64,000 nucleotides of DNA, taken from positions 4,030,001 through 4,094,000 of the forward strand of contig NZ_CP010429.1 of the NCBI RefSeq assembly GCF_000974425.1. Direction: 5' to 3'. This stretch comes from Spirosoma radiotolerans (GTDB lineage Bacteria > Bacteroidota > Bacteroidia > Cytophagales > Spirosomataceae). Below, piece after piece: positions 26,468-33,496 of the stretch (its first letter is position 1; each line of letters begins with the position of its first letter). Under the pieces are notes generated by a model. It did no database searches and was not told the origin of the DNA. It saw only the letters and a program-made list of their open reading frames with translations. The position numbers and the translations under genes were made by a program.

Positions 26468-27805
26468 ATGGCTATCATACTCACTGAAGCAGAAGCAAAA
26501 GCACTGCTCACGAAAGTTCTCAGTTACTCAAAAGCCGACGAATGTGAGGTTAACCTACTTGGCGAAGAGCGAGGTAATCTGCGCTATGCTCGTAACGAAG
26601 TATCGACCAGTGGCTCACTAATCAATCAGAACCTGCAGGTACAATCAGCTTTTGGCAAAAAAGTTGGTGTCGCCACAATTGATGAGTTCGATGACGCATC
26701 GCTCGAAAAAGTAGTTCGCCGGGCCGAAGAACTAGCTAAACTGGCTCCCGAAAACCCTGAATACATAGGCCTCCTGGGACCACAGCAATACCAAAAGTCG
26801 ACTGGTTTTTTCGATTCGACCGCCAAGGTCACGCCTGATACGCGAGCCGAAGTTGTGGCGAAAAGTCTCGAATTATCCCGCGCGCAGAATCTGGCAGCCG
26901 CTGGTTTTCTGCAGGATAATTATGGGTATTCGGCCATGATGAACTCGAAAGGCCTGTTTGCCTACTACCCCAGCACCAACGTAAACTTCTCATTGACCGT
27001 CCGCACGAACGACGGGAAAGGCTCGGGTTATGTAGCGCGTGGCTATAGCGATTTCAGCAAACTGGATACGGCCGCTGCCACCCGAATCGCGATTCAGAAA
27101 GCAAAAGGATCGGCCGAAGCGCGGGCCATTGAACCCGGCAAATACACGGTAATCCTGGAACCGACAGCGGCTGTCGTTCTGCTCGAAAACATCTTCTACA
27201 ACATGGATGCCCGCTCGGCCGATGAAGGTCGGTCGTACTTCAGTAAGTCTGGCGGCAAATCACGTTTGGGCGACAAAATTGTAGACGAGCGCGTCACCAT
27301 TTACTCCGATCCAACCAACCCGGAGTTGCCCGCTTCGCCCTGGTCGGGCGATGGACGGCCGCAGGAAAAAACGATGTGGATTGAAAAAGGCGTTGTTAAG
27401 AACCTGGCGTACTCGCGTTATTGGGCACAGAAGCAGGGCAAGAAAGCCACACCGTTTCCCAACAACTTCATTATGCTGGGTGGATCGGCTTCGCTGGAAG
27501 ACATGATCAAAAGCACCCAACGCGGGATTCTGGTTACGAAACTCTGGTATATTCGGGAAGTTGACCCGCAAACCATTTTGCTGACCGGTCTCACCCGCGA
27601 TGGGACTTTTTACATTGAAAATGGTAAGATCAAGCATCCGGTCAAGAACTTTCGGTTCAACGAGAGCCCGGTGATTATGCTGAACAACCTGGAGTCATTA
27701 GGGAAACCTGAGCGTGTTGTCAGCACGGAATCGGACCAGAACTACCTGATTCCGCCCATGAAGATTCGGGAGTTTACGTTTACGAGTTTGTCAGACGCGG
27801 TGTAA
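26468..27805 (+). CDS. TldE/PmbA-family partner 2
   Basis: 445-aa paralogue of the protein at 23168, without a signal peptide and without the HExxxH motif. Shared text includes RNEVSTSGS, FDDASLEK, ELAKLAPENPEY, YNMDARSADEGRS and KNFRFNESPVIMLNN. Where its paralogue has the polyglycine run, this copy has only PASPWSGDGRPQEK. It probably pairs with the TldD at 24605. A perfect 14-bp inverted repeat (27858-27899) follows the gene. Confidence 0.9.
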   Translation: MAIILTEAEAKALLTKVLSYSKADECEVNLLGEERGNLRYARNEVSTSGSLINQNLQVQSAFGKKVGVATIDEFDDASLEKVVRRAEELAKLAPENPEYIGLLGPQQYQKSTGFFDSTAKVTPDTRAEVVAKSLELSRAQNLAAAGFLQDNYGYSAMMNSKGLFAYYPSTNVNFSLTVRTNDGKGSGYVARGYSDFSKLDTAAATRIAIQKAKGSAEARAIEPGKYTVILEPTAAVVLLENIFYNMDARSADEGRSYFSKSGGKSRLGDKIVDERVTIYSDPTNPELPASPWSGDGRPQEKTMWIEKGVVKNLAYSRYWAQKQGKKATPFPNNFIMLGGSASLEDMIKSTQRGILVTKLWYIREVDPQTILLTGLTRDGTFYIENGKIKHPVKNFRFNESPVIMLNNLESLGKPERVVSTESDQNYLIPPMKIREFTFTSLSDAV

Positions 27806-27857
27806 GACGAGCCCAACAGCTTTCTTGTAAAGAGATGTTGGCCTTTATAAGTAGACT

Positions 27858-27899
27858 GTTACAGTAGCGTCAAGTACTAAAATCGGACGCTACTGTAAC
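27858..27899. repeat. Perfect 14-bp inverted repeat after the tldD/E cluster
   Basis: GTTACAGTAGCGTC (27858-27871) is exactly inverted at 27886-27899. AGTACTAAA occurs in the loop and again just after the right arm. There is no T run. It is a possible terminator for the four-gene cluster or a protein-binding site. Confidence 0.6.
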
Positions 27900-27995
27900 C
27901 AGTACTAAATAGGGTTTAATGGGCTATAACGTAGAGTTGATTTCCCAACCTAGCAGAATTCTCCGTAACTTCACTAGCGATCAATACCGTATTAA

Positions 27996-28667
27996 ATGCT
28001 TGACACCCGTGTTGCTGACCTTTTGGAAGCCCCCGATGCCAAATTAGTCATTGAACGAGCACAGGCTATTCTGGCCGATGAAGCCCAACGTCGTCGGGCG
28101 TTTCGGGAGTGGCTGCGCGATGATATCAAAGCCGAGTTTATTAATGGTGAAGTCATTATGCACTCGCCCGTTAAGCGTCGGCACTTGGATGCCTCCAAAT
28201 ATCTTGAAAACCTGCTTCAGAATTTTGTTCTTTTAAAGAACCTGGGCGTCGTCGACTCAGAGAAAGCCCTTATTGGCCTGACTCGCAATGACTACGAACC
28301 AGATGTTTACTACTGGAATAGTGAAACATCCCATTCATTTGAGGATGATCAGATGGAGCATCCAGCGCCCGATCTGATCGTTGAAATTCTGTCCAAAAGC
28401 ACCACAGGCCGGAATAGGGGCGTTAAGTTCGAAGATTATGCCGCTCATGGTATTCAGGAATACTGGATTATTGACCCCGTTCGTAAATCGGTGGAGCAGT
28501 ATCAGTTAGACGAGGGAACGATGGCATTTGCTTCTGTAGCCGTCCTGTACATAAATGATACGCTGAGTGCCATAACCGTACCTGGGTTTCAGATTCCAGT
28601 TCTGGCCATTTTCGATAAGCAAACGAATCTGGATACCCTGCGAGCGCTCCTGACAAAACCCGACTGA
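27996..28667 (+). CDS. Uma2-family (DUF820) putative endonuclease
   Basis: 223-aa protein of the Uma2 family, which has a PD-(D/E)xK restriction-endonuclease-like fold. The core is visible: ELINGE-like text at AEFINGEVIMHSP, then YEPDVYYW with the first acidic residue, PDLIVEILSKST with D/E and the following lysine (about 126-140), and KFEDYAAHGIQEYWIIDP. The N-terminal 45 residues form an extra helical region (ERAQAILADEAQRRRAFREW in part). Biological role is unknown; the family is abundant in Cyanobacteria and Bacteroidota. A GNAT gene begins 11 bp after its stop, so the two may be co-transcribed. Confidence 0.88.
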   Translation: MLDTRVADLLEAPDAKLVIERAQAILADEAQRRRAFREWLRDDIKAEFINGEVIMHSPVKRRHLDASKYLENLLQNFVLLKNLGVVDSEKALIGLTRNDYEPDVYYWNSETSHSFEDDQMEHPAPDLIVEILSKSTTGRNRGVKFEDYAAHGIQEYWIIDPVRKSVEQYQLDEGTMAFASVAVLYINDTLSAITVPGFQIPVLAIFDKQTNLDTLRALLTKPD

Positions 28668-28678
28668 TTCATAGCCAG

Positions 28679-29188
28679 ATGATTGCCATTACCGAAGCCA
28701 CCGAACAGGACTTACCCATTATTCGAGATATTGCATACCGGACCTGGCCCACCACGTTTGGGGAAATTCTGTCGCCCGCGCAGATTGATTACATGCTCAA
28801 CATGATGTATAGTCCTGATGCGCTCACGGCACAAATTAAGGACAAAAATCATGTTTTTCTGCTGGCTCAGGAAACGGATAACAATGAGTACCTGGGGTTC
28901 ATTTCCTATGAATTTGATTACAAAAATCAGTCGAAAACCAAAATTCACAAGATATACCTGCTTCCCGCCAGCCAGGGCAAAGGTGTCGGCAGGCTGCTAC
29001 TCGATAAAGTAGCCATGCTGGCAATCGAACGAGCTAACTCACATCTGTCGCTTAATGTAAACAAATACAACAAGGCTATTCAGTTCTACGAACGGATGGG
29101 CTTCGCCACCGTCGACAACGAAACAATTGACATTGGAGAAGGCTTTTTGATGGAGGACTACATCATGGAAAAACCATTGATTGCTTAG
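28679..29188 (+). CDS. GNAT-family N-acetyltransferase
   Basis: 169-aa acetyl-CoA-dependent acyltransferase. The N-terminal TEATEQDLPIIRDIAYRTW is typical of ElaA/YkkB-like GNATs. Strand beta-4 is KTKIHKIYLLP, and the pyrophosphate-binding loop is QGKGVGRLLL (about 100-109). The C-terminal NKYNKAIQFYERMGF is the usual motif B. Substrate is unknown. It follows the Uma2 gene directly. The 178-bp gap to the DUF4159 gene contains nothing I recognise. Confidence 0.9.
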   Translation: MIAITEATEQDLPIIRDIAYRTWPTTFGEILSPAQIDYMLNMMYSPDALTAQIKDKNHVFLLAQETDNNEYLGFISYEFDYKNQSKTKIHKIYLLPASQGKGVGRLLLDKVAMLAIERANSHLSLNVNKYNKAIQFYERMGFATVDNETIDIGEGFLMEDYIMEKPLIA

Positions 29189-29366
29189 CGAAATAGCGGC
29201 AAAACAGCTATTTTTAAGGATAAAATGTGCCTCAACAGATGATTTTCGACATTTCTTAAAGATGATCTAAAATGAATGTAATAGTAACCGGTAAAAGTAA
29301 TATCGACGGCAACTCAGCTAGCTGATATGCTTAAGGCTGGTTTAATTTCTTTCTCAACAAACGCAC

Positions 29367-29984
29367 TTGAAACCTTTTTTCTTCACCCGTATTCAATATA
29401 CCTCCGGCGATTGGGACACTGACCAACGGATGCCGTCGAACCTGCTGCATTCACTGGTCGAATACACAACGTTGCCAGTAGACCAGAAAGAAAAAGTGGT
29501 GCAGTTAAGTAGTCCTGATTTATTCAAAAGTCCGTTCTGCTATTTGAGTGGGCATAAACTAGTTGAATTTTCGGCCCTGGAACGTGACCATTTCAAACGT
29601 TACGTGCAGAATGGTGGATTCGTCTTCGTCGATGACTGTAACCACGACCTCGACGGTTTATTTGCCAAGTCCTTTGAGCAGGAAATGAGCCGGACGTTCG
29701 GCCCTAAAGCGTTACAGAAGATTCCGAATAACCACCCGATCTACACCTGTTTTTTCAAATTTGAAGAAGGTCCGCCAACCACATCGTTCGAACTGAACGG
29801 CTGGGGCGATGACCTTGTCCACGATTACCTGAAAGCCATCACCGTCAACGGCCGAATCGGGGTATTGTATAGCAACAAAGATTATGGCTGCGAGTGGGAC
29901 TATGATTTCCGGAATAAACGGTTTCTGGCCGAAGACAATACCAAGTTTGGCGTTAATATCGTAACCTACGCGCTAACGGCGTAA
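29367..29984 (+). CDS. DUF4159-domain protein
   Basis: 205-aa protein made of one DUF4159 domain, which resembles a glutamine-amidotransferase/ThuA-like Rossmann fold but is uncharacterised. Visible text includes FFFTRIQYTSGDWDTDQ, FVFVDDCNHDLDGL and HPIYTCFFKFEEGPP, and the C-terminal GVNIVTYALT. Here it has no signal peptide. In Bacteroidota and other phyla DUF4159 proteins lie beside MoxR-DUF58-BatA operons, exactly as here (MoxR starts 117 bp on, across an inverted repeat). Start taken at TTG 29367. Confidence 0.86.
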   Translation: MKPFFFTRIQYTSGDWDTDQRMPSNLLHSLVEYTTLPVDQKEKVVQLSSPDLFKSPFCYLSGHKLVEFSALERDHFKRYVQNGGFVFVDDCNHDLDGLFAKSFEQEMSRTFGPKALQKIPNNHPIYTCFFKFEEGPPTTSFELNGWGDDLVHDYLKAITVNGRIGVLYSNKDYGCEWDYDFRNKRFLAEDNTKFGVNIVTYALTA

Positions 29985-29994
29985 TAAAAAAATG

Positions 29995-30060
29995 TATGAT
30001 ATAGGATGTACGATGTATAGTCAAGTGGCCATTCAGCACACCCATACATCCTGTATCATA
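29995..30060. repeat. ATAGGATGTA inverted repeat, copy 2
   Basis: TATGATATAGGATGTA (29995-30010) pairs with 30045-30060 at 15 of 16 positions. It shares the ATATAGGATGTA arm with copy 1 at 10418-10475. It lies between the DUF4159 and MoxR genes. Confidence 0.7.
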
Positions 30061-30100
30061 TAGCATACTTCTCTCTTCATACAACCTGACAGACAGAAAA

Positions 30101-31084
30101 TTGGATTCAACAGACTTAACTCATTATAAAGCCTTGGTGGCCAAGTTGCCACTGCTACGGAAAGAGATCGGAAAGGTAATTATCGGCCAGCAGGAAGCCA
30201 TCAGCGAAGTTCTTATTTCGTTGTTGGCGGGTGGCCATTGCCTGCTGGAAGGCGTACCAGGTTTGGCCAAGACCCTGATGGTCAAGACCATGTCCGATGC
30301 GCTGGCCATGCGTTTCAAACGGATTCAGTTCACGCCCGATCTGATGCCTGGCGACATTGTTGGAACAGAAATTCTGGAAGATGACCACGAGACGGGCCAT
30401 AAGGTTTTTGTGTTCAACCGCGGACCGCTCTTTGCCAACGTCGTACTCGCCGATGAGATCAACCGAACTCCGCCTAAAACACAGGCAGCGATGCTCGAAG
30501 CCATGCAGGAGTACAAGGTTACCTATGGCGGTAATGACTACGAACTGCCCAAGCCGTTTCTGATCATTGCGACGCAAAATCCAATTGAACAGGCAGGAAC
30601 GTACCCGCTTCCCGAAGCCCAGTTAGATCGTTTTCTGCTGTATATCAAACTTAGCTATCCATCAGAGCGGGAAGAACTCGATGTCCTGAAAAGTACGACA
30701 GGTACATCGCGGCCGAACCTGCAAACCATTCTTTCTGACCAGGATATTATCCAGTTACAGAAGCTCACCCGCGAAGTACACATCAGTGACGAACTGATTG
30801 AGTACATCAATCGGTTGGTGCGGGCATCCCGGCCCGCCGATTCGCCATCGGCTTTTGTGAAGCAATGGGGCGAATGGGGCGCCGGACCACGTGCCGGGCA
30901 GGCGCTTGTCTTGTGTGCCAAAGCCAGAGCCGTGCTCAATGAACGCTTCTCGGTTATTCCCGATGATATTCAGGCACTAGCCTACCCTATCCTCCGCCAT
31001 CGTATTGCCCTCAACTTCCGCGCCGAAGCCGAAGGTATCACCACAGACCAGGTGATTAAAGAGTTATTGACGACGGTTAAATAA
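30101..31084 (+). CDS. MoxR-family AAA+ ATPase
   Basis: 327-aa cytosolic AAA+ ATPase of the MoxR group, which acts as a chaperone in assembling or activating complexes and works with VWA/DUF58 proteins. It has Walker A EGVPGLAKT (about 46-54), Walker B VVLADEINRTPPKTQAAML (about 111-129), sensor 1 IATQNPIEQAGTYPLPEAQ, the arginine finger region DRFLL and sensor 2 in the C-terminal lid. Start TTG at 30101 (MDSTDLTHYK). It leads an operon with the DUF58, BatA-like and large membrane-protein genes downstream, interrupted by repeat D. Confidence 0.95.
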   Translation: MDSTDLTHYKALVAKLPLLRKEIGKVIIGQQEAISEVLISLLAGGHCLLEGVPGLAKTLMVKTMSDALAMRFKRIQFTPDLMPGDIVGTEILEDDHETGHKVFVFNRGPLFANVVLADEINRTPPKTQAAMLEAMQEYKVTYGGNDYELPKPFLIIATQNPIEQAGTYPLPEAQLDRFLLYIKLSYPSEREELDVLKSTTGTSRPNLQTILSDQDIIQLQKLTREVHISDELIEYINRLVRASRPADSPSAFVKQWGEWGAGPRAGQALVLCAKARAVLNERFSVIPDDIQALAYPILRHRIALNFRAEAEGITTDQVIKELLTTVK

Positions 31085-31258
31085 GTTTACGGTTTGTGGT
31101 TTACGGTTAGTGCATCCGTAGCCTGTGTCCTCACAGGCCACTCTTCCGGAAGGTGACAGGTTGCCGACGCGAGTGGGGCTTGTGAGGACACAGGCCACCG
31201 ATGCACTAACCACAAACCGTAAACCACAAACTATTAACCTCAAACCGTAAACTGTATA
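31085..31258. repeat. Composite palindrome D between moxR and DUF58 genes
   Basis: Inner arm GCCTGTGTCCTCACAGGCC (31121-31139) pairs with 31177-31195 at 18 of 19 positions, and AGTGCATCCGTAG-type text extends it outwards. The outer arms are GTTTGTGGTTTACGGTT on the left and AACCGTAAACCACAAAC on the right, with an extra 7-nt unit on the right. The loop carries TTGCCGACGCGA. Same family as C and E. Confidence 0.9.
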
Positions 31259-31274
31259 CCGATTACCAGACTTC

Positions 31275-32126
31275 ATGCTCATTGCTGAACTTATAAAACT
31301 GAATAACCTGCAACTGGCCAGCAAACTGGTGAGTGATGAGTTATTGTTAGGCATTCAGACCAGTCGGCGGTCGGGCATCGGGACCGAATTTGAGCAGTTT
31401 CGGCATTATACCCCCGGCGACGATCCAAAACGGATTGACTGGAAGCTATTTGCGAAGACCGGGCATTATCTGGTTCGGGAATCGGCTACGGAGAGCAACC
31501 AGCAGGTTCGATTACTGATCGACCTATCGGGTTCCATGAATTATACGGAAGCCAATGTCAGCCGGTTACAGTACGCCCGAATCCTGCTGGCATCGCTGGC
31601 TTATCTGAGCAATCGCCAGGGAGACCAGTTAAGTCTGTATGCTTTGCAAAATGGCAACGTTCAGACACTGGTTCCTAGCAGCAAACAGGCGTTTCAGAAA
31701 ATAGTAGCCATGCTCGAAGCCACACCCGCGTCGGGTGCCTGGGAAAACCGAAACCCGGCAGTTCCCGAGTTTGGCCGGAAGCAGGCCGAGGTATTGATTA
31801 TCGCATCGGATTTTTTGCAGGTCGACGATGAGTGGGTAAAATTGATTCAGAGCGTGGCCGGCCCCCGTCGGGAGATTGTTATTTTTCAGGTATTGGGTGA
31901 TGAGGAAATCAATTTCTCGATGAATGGTTTTTACCGGTTTCAGGATCTTGAGACGGGCAAAGAAATTGAATTACAGGCCGATGCCATTCGGGATACCGTT
32001 CGGGAACGAGCAACGGCTTATCTGACAAAACTGGAGGAAAGTTTGCGCATCCCCCATGTTCGCCTGATTCGCGTTCGCTTAAGTGATCCAATTGCGCTGG
32101 TGCTAAAACAGTTTTTGATGAGTTGA
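31275..32126 (+). CDS. DUF58-domain protein (VWA-like)
   Basis: 283-aa soluble DUF58 protein. The domain signature is TEFEQFRHYTPGDDPKRIDW (about 35-54), followed by a von Willebrand A-like fold with metal-binding LIDLSGSMNY (D-x-S-x-S, near residue 80). DUF58 proteins are companions of MoxR ATPases and are thought to be acted on by them. There is no signal peptide. It follows repeat D and precedes repeat E. Confidence 0.93.
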   Translation: MLIAELIKLNNLQLASKLVSDELLLGIQTSRRSGIGTEFEQFRHYTPGDDPKRIDWKLFAKTGHYLVRESATESNQQVRLLIDLSGSMNYTEANVSRLQYARILLASLAYLSNRQGDQLSLYALQNGNVQTLVPSSKQAFQKIVAMLEATPASGAWENRNPAVPEFGRKQAEVLIIASDFLQVDDEWVKLIQSVAGPRREIVIFQVLGDEEINFSMNGFYRFQDLETGKEIELQADAIRDTVRERATAYLTKLEESLRIPHVRLIRVRLSDPIALVLKQFLMS

Positions 32127-32138
32127 AAGAGGGTTTTT

Positions 32139-32278
32139 GGTTTACGGTTCATGGTCGTGCATCCGTGGCCTGTGTCCTCACAGGCCGCTCTGCCGAAAAG
32201 AAACCATTGCTGACGCGAATGGGGCCTGTGAGGACACAGGCCACGAATTCGCTAACCGTAAAGCACAAACCGTAAACC
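32139..32278. repeat. Composite palindrome E between DUF58 and BatA-like genes
   Basis: The inner arms GTGGCCTGTGTCCTCACAGG..CC (32165-32186) and 32223-32244 are a perfect 22-bp inverted repeat. Outer arms GGTTTACGG (32139-32147) and CCGTAAACC (32270-32278) pair. The loop carries TTGCTGACGCGA (32207-32218). Confidence 0.9.
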
Positions 32279-32302
32279 ACAAACCCGATACTATAAACCA
32301 CA

Positions 32303-33496
32303 ATGCAGTTTGTTGAGCCATTTTTACTGTGGGGTGCGCTAACCGTTGCAATTCCGGTGGCGATTCACTTCTGGCACCAGAAGCAGGGGAAACCTTTGCC
32401 CTGGGCGGCTACCCAGTGGCTCATCGAAAAGCAACAGCAGCAAAGCCGGGGGCTACGGCTCGATAATATCCTGCTGCTCATTTGTCGGTGTTTATTGCTG
32501 GTGTTGCTGGCCGTTTTATTGGCTCAGCCCATTCTTTCCTGGTTTACGAAGCCGCCAACCATTCAGAAAATTCATCTGGTACAACCCAGTCCGGCCGTTT
32601 CGGAAAACTTTAAGTTTGAATTGACGGGTGCCCAACAAAAAGCAGAACGGATTATCTGGGCTGATGACCGTTTAAGCACGTTGGACGACAAGCCCTATCG
32701 TTTTCAAAAAAACCCGCAACTTAATCCGTTGCAATTACAAACGGCCATTAACAAACTCGACACCAGGAATTCCGAACTTCATCTATACATAGCCAATAAC
32801 CAGGCCCTGGCCGACTTACCCGCCATCACGGTTCCAGCACGCTTTCGCCTGCATTCGGTGATTGATTCGGCAAGCCAACCTCATCCTTATCTGACTGGCA
32901 AAAACGGTCGAAAACTGTTTGTCAACCGGGCCGGCAAACTCAGCAGCGTTCCGGTGCTTGACCCAACGTTAAAGTTCCAATCTGCTCCGGCAAACTCAGG
33001 ACCCATTTTTGTTTTACTTAATTACAAAAACGAGCGGGAGCGGCAAACCGTTAAAGCTGCCCTCAGCGCCTTAACGGACGTTTACGCCCTTGACCTGATG
33101 ATCGACGAAACACCCCTACCCAACCGTTCATACGCGTGGGTACTTACCGATCAATCGCCGGTGAAGCCAGCAGATCAAACCCTTTACATTGTTTCAGGTG
33201 TTGAGCCATCAACAAGGGGGACAAACGTACTATTCACCAATGAGTCGCTGACTCCGCAAACGTCGGATCGGGTAGCCACGGGACAATTACCGGAATGGCT
33301 TGGCACCCAATTGATGCATCACTACAGCCTTGTTTCCAGGCATCAACCCTTGAGCCAGCAGGATCTCAAATCACTATTTGTTTCATCATCCAAACCCACG
33401 ACAGAGCAGCAGGCAGGTATCCAAGATGCACTTTTGCTATTTTTTGTCGTTTTGTTACTCGTTGAACGCTGGCTTGCTTTGACCAAAAACGCATGA
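32303..33496 (+). CDS. BatA-like membrane protein (N-terminal double TM domain)
   Basis: 397-aa membrane protein. The N-terminus is the double-transmembrane domain of BatA-type proteins: FVEPFLLWGALTVAIPVAIH, a basic linker HFWHQKQGKPLPWAA, and a second helix ILLLICRCLLLVLLAVLL. A long extracytoplasmic domain follows, and a third helix lies near the C-terminus (ALLLFFVVLLLVERWL). No intact VWA metal motif was seen. In the MoxR operons of Bacteroidota such proteins link the cytosolic MoxR/DUF58 pair to the membrane. Its stop overlaps the next start by 4 bp (ATGA). Confidence 0.88.
   Translation: MQFVEPFLLWGALTVAIPVAIHFWHQKQGKPLPWAATQWLIEKQQQQSRGLRLDNILLLICRCLLLVLLAVLLAQPILSWFTKPPTIQKIHLVQPSPAVSENFKFELTGAQQKAERIIWADDRLSTLDDKPYRFQKNPQLNPLQLQTAINKLDTRNSELHLYIANNQALADLPAITVPARFRLHSVIDSASQPHPYLTGKNGRKLFVNRAGKLSSVPVLDPTLKFQSAPANSGPIFVLLNYKNERERQTVKAALSALTDVYALDLMIDETPLPNRSYAWVLTDQSPVKPADQTLYIVSGVEPSTRGTNVLFTNESLTPQTSDRVATGQLPEWLGTQLMHHYSLVSRHQPLSQQDLKSLFVSSSKPTTEQQAGIQDALLLFFVVLLLVERWLALTKNA

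Noticed and set aside
26276..32278. Repeat set as a CRISPR array
   Set aside because: The copies are kilobases apart, are inverted repeats around genes, and have no spacers or cas genes.
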